DNA from: Clostridia bacterium
Lineage (GTDB): Bacteria; Bacillota; Clostridia; Christensenellales; Aristaeellaceae
Assembly (NCBI GenBank): GCA_017397765.1
Contig: JAFQIB010000028.1
Coordinates: 1-37,849 of the forward strand
Reading direction: 5' to 3'
DNA length: 37,849 bases
Shown: positions 14,515 through 24,463 of the stretch, piece by piece
How positions within the stretch are numbered: position 1 is the first letter of the stretch
Layout of the letters: the number at the start of each line of letters is the position of its first letter
Notes under the pieces: generated by a model
Seen by the model: the letters and a program-made list of their open reading frames with translations, nothing else
Told to the model about the DNA's origin: nothing
Databases searched by the model: none
Program-made: the position numbers and the translations under genes

Positions 14515-16107
14515 TTAATGTACTCGAATCACCGCGCATTCATACTCTTGATATATGCCACTCACATCAATGCGCCCCTGATTACTCAGCACAACCTCAC
14601 CATCAAAGGGCAATTCAATGACAGTCTCCTGCGCAAAATTACACACAACAGCCCACTGCTCTTGTCCCAATGTACGGGTGAAGATGAAGCACTCTTCCTC
14701 CGGCCCAGAGATAACCTCAAAGCTGCCGTCAAGGAAAGCATCCTGCTCACGACGCAGCTTCAGCAGTTTCTGATAAAACCTGAAGACGCTTCGTTCGGAC
14801 ATCATATCATTCTCCAGATTGATTTTACTCTGGCGGCTGTGCAATGAAATCCATGGCTCTGCATCTGAGAATCCGCCGCCTTTACCCGCATTCCACGCCA
14901 TGGGATGGCGGGCATTGTCACGGCTACCGAAGTTGATCTTCTCCAGCGCAGCTACAGCTGACATGCTCTGACACAGTTCCGCATAGATGTTGATGCTCTC
15001 GATGTCGTCAAAGCAATCTATGCTGTCATAATGCGCTGCTGTCAGACCAAACTCCTGCCCCTGATAGATGAAAGGCACCCCTTTTAGCAGATAGAACATC
15101 GCTGCCAGACAAGTGGCTGACTCGTAGCGTTTTTCACCATCATCAGCAACACGGGAAATCAGCGGTGGCTGATCATGGTTATCGCTGAAAAGGCTGTGGA
15201 GTAAATCATGTTCCGCTGTTTTATCCTGCCAGCGAATCAGCACATCCCGCACAGTTCGCAAACTGTCCTTCTTTGGGGTGAATTTCTCAGCGCGTCCGCA
15301 TTCCATGTGATCAAACTGGAACAGCGTACTCAACTCATTCCTATCAGCAGCACAGTGGCGACGCATTTCTTCAATATCGTCCACCCAACACTCGCCCACA
15401 GTGAATAGATGTGCCGTCTTTTCCCGTCCGAAAAGCGCATGAATAAACTCATGCAGCCGGGGCCCGAAGCAGTTGCGTCCGCCTTCGAAATCTTTGGAGA
15501 TCTGGTCAATCACGTCCACACGGAAGCCATCCACACCCATATCCACCCAGAAATCCACGACATCCTGCATGACTTTCACCACCGCCGGATTATTCCAATT
15601 CAGGTCTGCCTGGGTGATTGCATAGGAGTGCAGGTAATACTGCCCGCGCATCTCATCAAATGCCCAGGCGCTGCCACGGAAGCAGCTCTCCCAGTCATTC
15701 GGCGGTTCATCGAACCAGTAGTAAAAATCACTGTAGGGGTTATCACGACCCTTTCGGGACTCCTGAAACCAGGCATGCGCTGTGGACGTATGATTGGGCA
15801 CCAGATCCATAATGAGTTTCATATCCCGTGCGTGCATTTCGGCAATCAGGCGTTTCATGTCATCCATCGTGCCGAATTCATCCATGATATCCCGATAATC
15901 AGCAATGTCATAGCCATTGTCATCATTGGGGCTCTTGTAGCAGGGGCACAGCCAGATCGCATTGGCGCCCAAGGACTTGATGTAATCCAGTTTCTCGATA
16001 ATGCCCGGCAGATCGCCAATTCCATCGTCGTTTGTATCCTTGAAGCTTCTCGGATAAATCTGGTAGATCACCAGCCGCAGAAAATCCTTGTACTTTTGAA
16101 TCAGCAT
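14515..16107 (-). CDS. GH13 alpha-glucosidase (oligo-1,6-glucosidase type)
   Basis: This 530-residue cytoplasmic enzyme should hydrolyse terminal alpha-glucosidic bonds of imported oligosaccharides. The GH13 regions are all present: 'DLVPNHTS' (region I, about 101-108), 'GFRVDVID' with nucleophile Asp198 (II), 'VGECW' with acid/base Glu239 (III) and 'FSDNHDQP' with Asp312 (IV). The overall N-terminus 'VIYQIYPRSFKDTNDDGIGDLPGI' is that of the GH13_31-like oligo-1,6-glucosidase/trehalose-6-phosphate hydrolase group. There is no signal peptide. The start at 16107 is supported by GGAGG 5 bases upstream and overlaps the preceding gene's stop by 7 bases; the longer reading to 16200 is unlikely. It is the last gene of the operon. 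The exact linkage is not predictable. Confidence 0.9.
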   Translation of the reverse strand: MLIQKYKDFLRLVIYQIYPRSFKDTNDDGIGDLPGIIEKLDYIKSLGANAIWLCPCYKSPNDDNGYDIADYRDIMDEFGTMDDMKRLIAEMHARDMKLIMDLVPNHTSTAHAWFQESRKGRDNPYSDFYYWFDEPPNDWESCFRGSAWAFDEMRGQYYLHSYAITQADLNWNNPAVVKVMQDVVDFWVDMGVDGFRVDVIDQISKDFEGGRNCFGPRLHEFIHALFGREKTAHLFTVGECWVDDIEEMRRHCAADRNELSTLFQFDHMECGRAEKFTPKKDSLRTVRDVLIRWQDKTAEHDLLHSLFSDNHDQPPLISRVADDGEKRYESATCLAAMFYLLKGVPFIYQGQEFGLTAAHYDSIDCFDDIESINIYAELCQSMSAVAALEKINFGSRDNARHPMAWNAGKGGGFSDAEPWISLHSRQSKINLENDMMSERSVFRFYQKLLKLRREQDAFLDGSFEVISGPEEECFIFTRTLGQEQWAVVCNFAQETVIELPFDGEVVLSNQGRIDVSGIYQEYECAVIRVH

Positions 16108-17366
16108 ACTTCCTCCATCAGGATCACGGGATCGCCGTTTGTTTGCAGCATACCGCCTTCTACCCATACCTGCGTGCCGTCCAGCTGGTTCTGATAGCAA
16201 CCGTCCGTTATGGATACAGAGATCACCCCGGCCTTCCCCTTCAGGCTGAAAATGCCCCAGGCTTTCCTGCCATTCTTCTCCCAGCTGACAAGGAGAATAT
16301 CATGCGGACAAGCCTTCAACTCATACACGCCATCAGAGAAGAGTCCATCCTTCTTCATGGCAATCAGCGTTTTGAGCAGCGTCTCCAGAGGAGCCGTTCC
16401 CTCCATGAGTACAGGGTCTGCATCAAACAAGCCAGGACGATGGACACATTCCCACTCCTGTCCTCCGTAGAGAAGCGCCATGCCCTTCTGGAAGAACATC
16501 CACGCCAGCCAGTTCATCCGTACCTTTCTGTCCGGGAACAGGAATGCCATCCTGGAGCGGTCATGATTTTCCAGGAAGCGCAGCTTGACATAATCCGCAG
16601 GATAGATGCTTTCCTGACGCTCCAAAGCTGCAACATAGGCTGCCAGCGGCGTTTTTCCCTGCACATAGTCCATGAAATCGCCATAAATGTCGTAATCATA
16701 GCAGATATCAAACGCCTGATACAACTCGCTGTCGCTGTGGCTGATCATCCCACGATTTCGATTATCCCGTGTGAAGGCTGGTTCTACCGATTCCGCCAGC
16801 CAGATGCAGCCCGGTCTGACCGTTTCAACCTCCTTGCGAGCATGCTTCCAGAATTCCAGCGGCACCAAGGGCGCTACATCACACCGGAAACCATCCACGA
16901 TCTCAGCCCACATTTTCAGTGTTTCAATCTGACAGTCCCACAGTTCCGGCTGGTTGTAATCCAAATCAATGATATCAGACCACTCACCCACATGATTGCC
17001 GAAGCTGCCATCCGCCTTGCGATAGAACCACTCCGGATGATGTTCCCGCAGCCAGGAATCCGGCGATGTATGATTGTACACCACGTCAATTATCAGCTTC
17101 ATGCCATGCTGATGCACCACATCCGCCAGATAGCAGAAATCCTCCATCGTGCCGTATTCGGGATTGACCTTGCGATAATCGGCAATGGCATAGGGAGAGC
17201 CCAGACTTCCCTTCCGCTTCTCCCGGCCGATGGGATGAATGGGCAAAAGCCACACCGCGTCCACGCCCAGATCCCGGATGCGCGGGATATCTTCCGCTAC
17301 CGCACGGAAAGTGCCGCCGTGGTTGCGCACGAAGATGGAATATAGCGTCATATTACGAAGCTGCAT
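16101..17366 (-). CDS. GH13 alpha-amylase family glycosidase
   Basis: This 421-residue, intracellular enzyme is compact for GH13. Conserved regions are 'DVVYNHTSPDS' (I), 'GFRCDVAP' with nucleophile Asp163 (II), 'WLAESVEP' with Glu192 (III) and 'FLENHDRSR' with Asp269 (IV). The short C-terminal part suggests a reduced domain C. It probably acts on alpha-glucan-type oligosaccharides alongside its neighbours. The ATG at 17369-17372 overlaps the previous stop, but the ATG at 17366 has GGAGG at better spacing (7 bases), so I chose it. It is coupled to the GH13 gene downstream by a 7-base overlap. Confidence 0.85.
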   Translation of the reverse strand: MQLRNMTLYSIFVRNHGGTFRAVAEDIPRIRDLGVDAVWLLPIHPIGREKRKGSLGSPYAIADYRKVNPEYGTMEDFCYLADVVHQHGMKLIIDVVYNHTSPDSWLREHHPEWFYRKADGSFGNHVGEWSDIIDLDYNQPELWDCQIETLKMWAEIVDGFRCDVAPLVPLEFWKHARKEVETVRPGCIWLAESVEPAFTRDNRNRGMISHSDSELYQAFDICYDYDIYGDFMDYVQGKTPLAAYVAALERQESIYPADYVKLRFLENHDRSRMAFLFPDRKVRMNWLAWMFFQKGMALLYGGQEWECVHRPGLFDADPVLMEGTAPLETLLKTLIAMKKDGLFSDGVYELKACPHDILLVSWEKNGRKAWGIFSLKGKAGVISVSITDGCYQNQLDGTQVWVEGGMLQTNGDPVILMEEVC

Positions 17367-17368
17367 AT

Positions 17369-19504
17369 TCATGCCTCCATTTTCTCAAACACCAGTGCCT
17401 GATCCAGCGGACAAGGCAGCTCATAGGCCATCCCGCCGGTAAAAACTTCCCCTGTGAAGAAGTGCTTCCACCGTCCCCTGGGGAGATACACCTTTCGACC
17501 CTCTGCATGTGCTTCAAGCACCGGCGCTACCAGATACTTCCTGCCCAGCATGTACTCATCATGGCAGGAAAGCGCCATGGCATCCTCCGGGAAATCCAGA
17601 CACAAATGAGCCATCATAGGCCGGAATGCCTGCACACAATGTTGTGCCTCTTCCCACAGATAAGGACGCAGCTGTTCTCTCAGGCGGGCAAATCTGCAGG
17701 AGATTTCAAGAAGCGAAGGATCGTTCAGCTTGGCTGCCAGATTCCATGGACTGCGATCGTTATTGAACGCAGCATCATGGGTTGCATAGAACTGACCGTT
17801 TCTTGGCTCTGCGTGCCACTGCATCACCGAGCTGAAGCAGCCCATTGCTGTCGCCCGCAGATAGAGCTCCGCCTCCGGAAGTTCTCCCGCAAAGCCGCCG
17901 ATATCAAAGCTCCAGAAGAGCACGCCACTCAGCCCTGCAGACAAACCAGCATTCAATTGAGCACGCAGCTCCGGCCAGGTGCTCAGCTGATCGCCCGCCC
18001 AATGGATGGGCACCGTCTGCGCGCCTGCATAACCCGCCCGGCTGAAGAGAACGCCCTCCACGCCCCTGCTGCGCATCCAAGCGTGGTACGCTCGCTCATA
18101 TTGCATTGGGTATAGATTATGGGCTTCTGCCCCCCGAGTGCCATCCGCCAAACAGACATCACTGCCAAAGAGGAATTCACCGCCGTCGGTCTTAAATCCT
18201 TCCACACCTGCATCCAGCAGATGATCTCTTTTGGCAAACCACCATGAACAGGTTTCAGGATTGGTGAAATCAGGCAGCAGGCTTCCTTCAAACCAGCGCT
18301 CTGGAATAACATAAGGCGTCCCGTCCTCATGACATACCACCAGACCACGACGAATCGCCTCTTCCCGGTCTCTGCTGACGCTTTCCTGATCAGGACAATC
18401 CTTCAGCGCCTTCAGCACCGGAATCTGCCACAATACCAAGTGCAGTCCCGACTCACGGATCTTTTGCACAGTTGCAACAGCATCCGACCAGGCACCGCTC
18501 CAGCGGTAGAAGGTGCTTTCATCGCTCCAGGCTTCCAGAACCATCACGGAAGCAGGATAGTCATTCATCTTCATCTGCCGGAGCTGTTCATCCACCTCGG
18601 CATCATTATTCCATCCATTGGCGCTGATCCACAGGCCAAATGCCCACTCCGGTGGCAGTACCGGTTCTCCTGTACGCTGAATATATCCTCGCAGCTGTTG
18701 CGCCGGACTCCCCAGTAGCACATGATCTTCCATCCCCGGATGAACAGCAGAAGCCACCTCAATGACATCGCCAAACCGCATTGCAACATTGCATCCCGTA
18801 CCGCGATAAAAACCGAAGCCTCCATCTGTCAGGAACGCTGGCACTGGAAGATAGCTCCACTCACCCTGCTGGGTGAAGTGCTCCACCACCTGCCCGCAGC
18901 TCCCTGAGCCCTGCTGATCCACCGCATCAAAGCGTTCGCCCGTACCGTACACATGATGATGGCTGCCCCGCAGCATCATCCGCTGAAAGGCCACACTGCC
19001 GTCTTCGCGTAGTCCCAGCGTAATCGACTCACATTGCAGTACCGTTTGCCCATCCGATGCGACTGACCACAGGGGATGGCCAAAGGCGATTCCCTCTGCC
19101 GAATGATCTACAGGCTGCTCGTCCGTGAGTCTGAATGTCATCCCATCAGCATTCCGTTCTGCTGTCAGATAGGCATTTGGACACAGTTGTGCCCAGCCAT
19201 CCCCCGTACGCATTGGATGCGTAATCTGCTCCTCCTTGAGCACATCCACCTCATACCAGCGCGTTGTTTCTTTTCCACAGACAAAACGGTACCGCAGATG
19301 GCATGGATCCTCTTGGGCAGGCAGCAGAAATCGTCCTGCACCCACGCTGCGCACGACGCCGAATAAACCCTCTATTTCCAGTGATGCTTCCCCATCACAC
19401 TGACACTCCAAGTAGATTACTTGACCTGTCATAGGCTGCACAGGTATACGACTGTAACCGCAGTCATCAAAGGGAACAACACCTTCCGGCAAATGCCGAA
19501 GCAT
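17369..19504 (-). CDS. GH31 family alpha-glycosidase (alpha-glucosidase/alpha-xylosidase group)
   Basis: This 711-residue retaining glycosidase has no signal peptide. An N-terminal beta-sandwich is followed by a TIM barrel that starts near residue 285. The signature 'GFKTDGGEF' places the nucleophile at Asp440, and 'IHWAGDQLSTW' places the acid/base at Asp505. 'YGTGERFDAVDQQG' (about 187-200) and 'GVLFWSFDIGGFAG' are also typical. The fold and motifs resemble YicI-type alpha-xylosidases and related enzymes, so an alpha-xyloside or alpha-glucoside substrate is possible. The start at 19504 fits GGAGG at 7 bases; an ATG at 19510 is too close to the RBS. It follows the other GH31 gene by 12 bases. 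Confidence 0.87.
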   Translation of the reverse strand: MLRHLPEGVVPFDDCGYSRIPVQPMTGQVIYLECQCDGEASLEIEGLFGVVRSVGAGRFLLPAQEDPCHLRYRFVCGKETTRWYEVDVLKEEQITHPMRTGDGWAQLCPNAYLTAERNADGMTFRLTDEQPVDHSAEGIAFGHPLWSVASDGQTVLQCESITLGLREDGSVAFQRMMLRGSHHHVYGTGERFDAVDQQGSGSCGQVVEHFTQQGEWSYLPVPAFLTDGGFGFYRGTGCNVAMRFGDVIEVASAVHPGMEDHVLLGSPAQQLRGYIQRTGEPVLPPEWAFGLWISANGWNNDAEVDEQLRQMKMNDYPASVMVLEAWSDESTFYRWSGAWSDAVATVQKIRESGLHLVLWQIPVLKALKDCPDQESVSRDREEAIRRGLVVCHEDGTPYVIPERWFEGSLLPDFTNPETCSWWFAKRDHLLDAGVEGFKTDGGEFLFGSDVCLADGTRGAEAHNLYPMQYERAYHAWMRSRGVEGVLFSRAGYAGAQTVPIHWAGDQLSTWPELRAQLNAGLSAGLSGVLFWSFDIGGFAGELPEAELYLRATAMGCFSSVMQWHAEPRNGQFYATHDAAFNNDRSPWNLAAKLNDPSLLEISCRFARLREQLRPYLWEEAQHCVQAFRPMMAHLCLDFPEDAMALSCHDEYMLGRKYLVAPVLEAHAEGRKVYLPRGRWKHFFTGEVFTGGMAYELPCPLDQALVFEKMEA

Positions 19505-19516
19505 AACCATTCCTCC

Positions 19517-21823
19517 TCACTCTTCATCCTGGGCAAACATGACTTCTGTCAGGCACTCCACTAAACCCGGTGTCGTACAAATCGCCTGCAGTGTCCCCAG
19601 CACCGATGCGCTGCGCCTGCTCCTGTTCAGAAGATGCCATATCTTCTCCTTTTCCTCATTGGATGTTTGAGCCTGGTGCAGGATCTTTTCTGCCCGTGCA
19701 AGCCAGTTGTCGCTTGCAATCTTCGCCTCTTCAAAAGTAATTACCGCCGTTTGACCAGGCTGATTAGCGAAGGAAAAACACAATGCATTACGCGATGCAT
19801 CATATTGCGCAGGCAGCACATTGCCGTCCATGGATACCTGTGTATCAGCAAAGCCAATGCACTCCACATGCCAGATGCGCATTTCAGGAAGCAGATTAAC
19901 AGCCCCTTCTGCACACAGATGAAGATTCCTGTTTTGCCAATCCAGCTGAATATGGGTCACCACATGCTCACCATCCAGAAGGATGCCATCATCTTCATAC
20001 ATATCGAAATGCCCATCACTGCCAGCATAAACCCGCAGCGTCAATTCTGCAGGATTCTTGTCTGCTCGCAGTTCATCAGCCATGGGAATAATAGCACCCT
20101 CCTGTGCCAGCACCGGGTAATCCGCCAGCATACGCCAGAGCTTCAGCATACGCCCGCCGGTGTATATCTGACCTGTCTCGAAATCAAACCAATGTCCTTC
20201 AGGAAGCCAAGCAGTCACGCAGGCCATTTGCAGTGCCTGATCCATCGGTTGGGTGATTGGACACACCATCAGCGACTGACCAAACACATACTGATTCGAC
20301 ACCTGATATGCTTCATGCACTTCCGGATAACGATAGTAAACCGGTCTGACCAGCGCTTCTCCAAGACGATGCGTACGTTCAGCTGCTGTGTAGATATATG
20401 GAATCAGACGATGCCGCAGGCGAAGGTATTCTGTCATGATATGCTCCGCCTCACCACCATACGCCCAGGGTTCCTTGCTGGCGAAATTCATCTTGCTGGA
20501 ATGCAGCCGCATGATGGGCGAGAAAACGCCAAACTGCAGCCACCGCACAGATAGCTCATCACTGCGGATGCCCCGCATGTGTCCGCCGATGTCATGGCTC
20601 CACCAGGGATAGCCAATATTGGCCGCCGTTGCCGTGAACTCCGGCTGGAATTGCAGGGACTCCCAAGACATGATCGTATCGCCGGAGAATCCCACAGGGC
20701 AGCGATGACTTCCAGGGCCAGCGTAACGGGAGAGGATCATACCACGTTCTCCATGGCGCTGACTATCCCTATAATGCTGTTCATTGAGCACCCACAGTGG
20801 ATCCAGCCCCTCCACTGAGCATACGGCTCCCTGCTGCCAATCGATCCACCAGAAATCCACGCCTTCAGCTTCCAACGGGTGATGCAAATGCTCAAAATAC
20901 GCCCGCATGAACTTATTATCCGCCGGATCAAAGTCAATGATTTGCTTATGCTGCGGATCACGGCCCACCGCAGCACAGAAGCGATCGTATTCTGCCTCAT
21001 GGGGCGCTACGCCGCCAGCTGGATGAAGATTCAACGTTGTGCGCATCCCCCGCTGATGGAGGGCTTCCAGAAACCGACGAGGATCAGGAAACAGTTTTTT
21101 GTTCCATGTATACCCCGTCCAGCCGCTGCCATAGGGCACGTCCGTCAGATGCCAATCCATATCGATGACCGCCACGCTCAGGGGAATTCCCGCCCGTTCA
21201 AAGCGCGCCATCAGTTGCAGATAACTTTCTTCGGTGTATTCATGATAACGGCTCCACCAGTTGCCCAGAGCGTAGCGCGGCAGCATTGGAACAGCGCCAG
21301 TCAACCGGTGATAGTCCTTCAAGCCTTCCGCGTAATCATGCCCATAGCCAAAGAAATACAGGTCGCTGCCGCTTGCTTGTCGCGGGATAAAGCGACCATC
21401 GTCTGTCAGCAGCATGGAGGCGCTGTCATCCAGCACGGAAAATCCCTGTCTGGAAATCACACCCTCGCCAACAGGGATCCGACCATCAGCGCCATCCAGG
21501 GTACGGGCAGTGCCGCCCAGCGTTGTGAACGCCTCTCCATACCGCCAGGTACTGTGGTACACCGTCAATCCGCCCTTGACCGAGATGCTTAATCCATGTG
21601 TTGAAAACGGCCCCTCATTATAGACGATGTGTAAATGCTCCGTATCCAGTTCCATCCCTTGGGCACCGCGCTGGCATACCACCTCCACCTCGGGGAAATT
21701 ACGGCAGCGGACACAAGTTGTCAGTTCATCTTCAAAGTGGTTTTCTTCCTGATATTCCAATCGCACCAGCCGCGAGGTGAGGAAGGTGATGCGATAACCG
21801 TTGCCAGTGAAGGTGGTCATCAT
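19517..21823 (-). CDS. GH31 family alpha-glucosidase
   Basis: This 768-residue intracellular GH31 enzyme has a barrel opening with 'LPRYALGNWWSRYHEYTEESY' (about 181-200) and 'GIPLSVAVIDMDWH'. The nucleophile is Asp328 in 'FWWIDWQQG' and the acid/base is Asp382 in 'GFSGDTIMSWESL'; 'NIGYPWWSHDIGGHMRG' follows. The C-terminal DUF5110-like beta domains ('ALVRPVYYRYPE', 'VLAQEGAIIPM', 'YEDDG') are complete. Sequence and length differ strongly from the GH31 next door, so they are not recent duplicates and probably act on different linkages. AGGAGA precedes the ATG by 7 bases. A hairpin separates it from the binding-protein gene upstream. Confidence 0.9.
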   Translation of the reverse strand: MMTTFTGNGYRITFLTSRLVRLEYQEENHFEDELTTCVRCRNFPEVEVVCQRGAQGMELDTEHLHIVYNEGPFSTHGLSISVKGGLTVYHSTWRYGEAFTTLGGTARTLDGADGRIPVGEGVISRQGFSVLDDSASMLLTDDGRFIPRQASGSDLYFFGYGHDYAEGLKDYHRLTGAVPMLPRYALGNWWSRYHEYTEESYLQLMARFERAGIPLSVAVIDMDWHLTDVPYGSGWTGYTWNKKLFPDPRRFLEALHQRGMRTTLNLHPAGGVAPHEAEYDRFCAAVGRDPQHKQIIDFDPADNKFMRAYFEHLHHPLEAEGVDFWWIDWQQGAVCSVEGLDPLWVLNEQHYRDSQRHGERGMILSRYAGPGSHRCPVGFSGDTIMSWESLQFQPEFTATAANIGYPWWSHDIGGHMRGIRSDELSVRWLQFGVFSPIMRLHSSKMNFASKEPWAYGGEAEHIMTEYLRLRHRLIPYIYTAAERTHRLGEALVRPVYYRYPEVHEAYQVSNQYVFGQSLMVCPITQPMDQALQMACVTAWLPEGHWFDFETGQIYTGGRMLKLWRMLADYPVLAQEGAIIPMADELRADKNPAELTLRVYAGSDGHFDMYEDDGILLDGEHVVTHIQLDWQNRNLHLCAEGAVNLLPEMRIWHVECIGFADTQVSMDGNVLPAQYDASRNALCFSFANQPGQTAVITFEEAKIASDNWLARAEKILHQAQTSNEEKEKIWHLLNRSRRSASVLGTLQAICTTPGLVECLTEVMFAQDEE

Positions 21824-21854
21824 CGTTGACTCTCCTTTGTTTATGATATGGAAT

Positions 21855-21890
21855 GGGCGGGAGCAAATGTCAATGCATCTGCCCCCGCCC
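21855..21890 (-). promoter_or_regulatory. Intercistronic hairpin after the binding-protein gene
   Basis: GGGCGGGAGCA (21855-21865) pairs with TGCCCCCGCCC (21880-21890) with one G-T pair and a 14-base loop. No T run follows on the minus strand, so it may stabilise the upstream mRNA or reduce read-through into the glycosidase genes. Confidence 0.55.
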
Positions 21891-21954
21891 GAGGGTCATT
21901 CGACCCCTTTCACTTGTTTACAGTTTACGGGGCACGGGGTCCCGCAGCGGTTCC

Positions 21955-23493
21955 TTACTTCTGGGATTCGACATAGCGAGCGTAAGCGCCCATGTAGATC
22001 GCATTCATGTCCTGCAGACCCATGGCGTCCAGCTGCTTGACGAAGGCATCCCATTCCGCATCAATGCCGCCCTCGGTGATCCACTTCGCGCGGGTGGTCT
22101 CGATGTAGGCATCAATATCGGTCTTGATGAAGGACAACTCCTCATACTCTTCGCTGGTGAACTTCAGCTCAGGGAAGCAAGGAGTAACGTACTTGGCAGT
22201 GTTGGCATCCATGGCAACCTTCAGGCCATCACCCTGGGTAGGATCGAGGATAATCTTCTTATCAAACTCCAGAGAGGAGTACTTGGGGCCGAAGTCGCGC
22301 AGGGAACGATCCCAGTACCAGCTGTCAGCAGAGATGCCTTCCGGCGGATTGTTCAGGGTGTAAGTGCCGTCAGCATTAGCAGTGGTCACTTCGCCCAGGC
22401 CGCCCCAGAAGTTCTGGATGCTGGCTTCGCCGGTGTAGAACTTGTCAGCCCACTTCAGCACGGTCACCGGATCCTCGCAGGCGGTGGTGATGCACAGCTG
22501 GTTGGACTTGATGGAAGAAACGCCGTTCAGATCGCCGTGAGCATAGCGCACGCCGTCAGGGCCAGCCACGGGTTCCATAACCTGGTATTCCTTCATCCAG
22601 CGCTTGAAGATCGCGTCGTAGCTCCACGCATAGGCAAAGCCAACCTTAGCCGCCACGGGATCGTCGCACTTGGCGTCGCGGATGGTCTGATCCTGGGTGA
22701 AGATCTCGTTGTCCACAACACCCATGTTGTAGAGCTTGTTCATCCACTTGAGGCCTTCCTTGTAGGCTTCGCTGGTGTAGACGTAGCTGGCAGAGCCGTC
22801 CGCGTTCACCACATAGCCGGTACCGTTGGGATCATTGATGCCAAAGGGCACCAGGAAGGAGATATCAAAGCCGATGCTGGTATAGGGGATCTCATCATTG
22901 GGATCACCATTGCCGTTGGCGTCCTGCTCCTTGAAGGCCAGGAGAACCTTTTCCAGTTCTTCGATGTTGGTGGGCATCGCAAGACCCAGGTTTTCCAGCC
23001 ACTGCACGTTGACAACCGGCACATTGCAGGCCACGGGACGGCTGGGCATACGGCTGGGCAGAGAGTAGATGTGGCCATCAGCAGAAGTCGCCGTTGCCTT
23101 CAGGGCAGGCATCTCTTCAAAGGCCTTCATCAGATTGGGCATGTGCTGCTCAATCAGATCCTCCAGGGGAATGAAGTACTCAACATTGTTGATGATGTCC
23201 TGCTCGCCCAAAGTCTGGAAGCCCAGGAACACATCAGGCAGCACGCTCTCGCCGCCGGCAAGCAGAACGGGCTTCTGGGTATCGAACCAGTCCGCAGAGG
23301 AAACGATCTGCCAGTCAACCTTGACATTCATTTCCTTCTCCAGGTTCACCAGGAAGGGGTTGGTCGCAAAAGAATCGCCCATACCAGCCCAGCGCATGGT
23401 CATCACGCTGAAGGTTTTAGGTTCCTCGGCCATCGCCGCCCCGCAGGACAGCAGCATCGCCAATGCAAGCACCAGAGACAACAGTTTCTTCAT
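21955..23493 (-). CDS. Sugar ABC transporter substrate-binding protein (family 1, LplA-like)
   Basis: This 512-residue exported protein starts with a signal sequence (MKKLLSLVLALAMLLSCGAAMA, cleavage after AMA or lipidation at Cys17). Its solute-binding family 1 pattern resembles LplA/LipO proteins: 'FSVMTMRWAG', 'VDWQIVSSADWFDTQKPVLLAGG', 'SVLPDVFLG', a central hinge and a Trp-rich C-terminal half. Partner permeases lie directly upstream, so it should deliver oligosaccharides to that importer. The start at 23493 has AGGAGG 7 bases upstream; the longer reading to 23571 is discarded. It is the third gene in the operon. Confidence 0.9.
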   Translation of the reverse strand: MKKLLSLVLALAMLLSCGAAMAEEPKTFSVMTMRWAGMGDSFATNPFLVNLEKEMNVKVDWQIVSSADWFDTQKPVLLAGGESVLPDVFLGFQTLGEQDIINNVEYFIPLEDLIEQHMPNLMKAFEEMPALKATATSADGHIYSLPSRMPSRPVACNVPVVNVQWLENLGLAMPTNIEELEKVLLAFKEQDANGNGDPNDEIPYTSIGFDISFLVPFGINDPNGTGYVVNADGSASYVYTSEAYKEGLKWMNKLYNMGVVDNEIFTQDQTIRDAKCDDPVAAKVGFAYAWSYDAIFKRWMKEYQVMEPVAGPDGVRYAHGDLNGVSSIKSNQLCITTACEDPVTVLKWADKFYTGEASIQNFWGGLGEVTTANADGTYTLNNPPEGISADSWYWDRSLRDFGPKYSSLEFDKKIILDPTQGDGLKVAMDANTAKYVTPCFPELKFTSEEYEELSFIKTDIDAYIETTRAKWITEGGIDAEWDAFVKQLDAMGLQDMNAIYMGAYARYVESQK

Positions 23494-23551
23494 GGGGATA
23501 CCTCCTTTTATTTCTTCTAAACGGACAACGCCGTTTGAGAATTCACAACAG

Positions 23552-24451
23552 TTATCCTTTGACCGCACCAATCATGACACCTTGATCGAAGTATTTTTGA
23601 ATGAAGGGGTAGACGCACATGATGGGTACTGTAGCAATAATAATCATGGAGTAACGCACCAGGTTGGCACGACGCATCGCAATCATCGCTGCCTCACCCG
23701 TACCCATGGATGCAAACACCTGGTTGGTGATAAGGATATTGCGCATGATCAACTGAAGAGGATGGAGCTTCGCATCACGCAGATACAATAACGCGTTGAA
23801 GTAGCCGTTCCACTGGCCAACCGCCGTCCACAGAGCAATGACAGAGATCACAGCCTTCGAAAGCGGCAATGCTATGGTGAAAAAGTACCGTAGATTTCCG
23901 CAACCATCGATCTGGGCCGCATCCCACAAATCAGCAGGCAGGCTTGTCTCGAAGAAGGTACGGGCAACGATGATGTTGTAGGCGCTGACTGAGAACGGGA
24001 TAATCATCACCCAGAAATTATTGTAGAATCCCATCTCCTGCACGGTCAGAAAAATTGGGATCATACCACCGGAGAAGAACATGGTGAATACGAACAGCCC
24101 CATGAGTACCTTGCGGCCCCACAAATCCTTGCGGGAGAGGGCATACGCAGCCGGAATATTGACCACCAATCCGAAAATCGTACCAAGCACGGTATAGATA
24201 ATGGTATTTTTGTACCCAGTCCATACCTCTGCCTGTTTGAACAATTCGTCATAGCCTTCGAGCGTGAATCCCACCGGTAGAATCCACACATGACCGCCTG
24301 CCACCGCAGACGGATCTGAGAAGGAGGCGATCACAATAAACCACAGCGGGTAGATCACCAGGAGCAGCATGACAGCACATATGCTGTACAGGACAATATC
24401 AAAGAGAAGATCCTTGCCCTGTCGACGCACCTTATGTCGAGTCTTTTTCAT
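23552..24451 (-). CDS. Sugar ABC transporter permease, LplC/MalG-like
   Basis: This 299-residue polytopic permease of the BPD_transp_1 family has about six hydrophobic helices and the EAA loop 'SLPADLWDAAQIDGCGNLRYFFTIALPLSKAVISV' (about 180-215), which contacts the ATPase. The N-terminus (KTRHKVRRQGKDLLFDIVLYSICAVMLLLVIYPLWFIVIASFSDP) is typical of the YtcP/LplC group. AAGGAGG precedes the ATG by 7 bases. It is 12 bases from the companion permease upstream and 58 from the binding protein downstream. No ATPase gene is present, so a shared MsmX-type ATPase is expected. Confidence 0.92.
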   Translation of the reverse strand: MKKTRHKVRRQGKDLLFDIVLYSICAVMLLLVIYPLWFIVIASFSDPSAVAGGHVWILPVGFTLEGYDELFKQAEVWTGYKNTIIYTVLGTIFGLVVNIPAAYALSRKDLWGRKVLMGLFVFTMFFSGGMIPIFLTVQEMGFYNNFWVMIIPFSVSAYNIIVARTFFETSLPADLWDAAQIDGCGNLRYFFTIALPLSKAVISVIALWTAVGQWNGYFNALLYLRDAKLHPLQLIMRNILITNQVFASMGTGEAAMIAMRRANLVRYSMIIIATVPIMCVYPFIQKYFDQGVMIGAVKG

Positions 24452-24463
24452 CCAGCATCCTCC

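Noticed and set aside
21853-23520. A 555-codon plus-strand open frame over the binding-protein gene
   Set aside because: Mirror of a well-supported substrate-binding protein gene; repetitive GC-driven composition with no domain.
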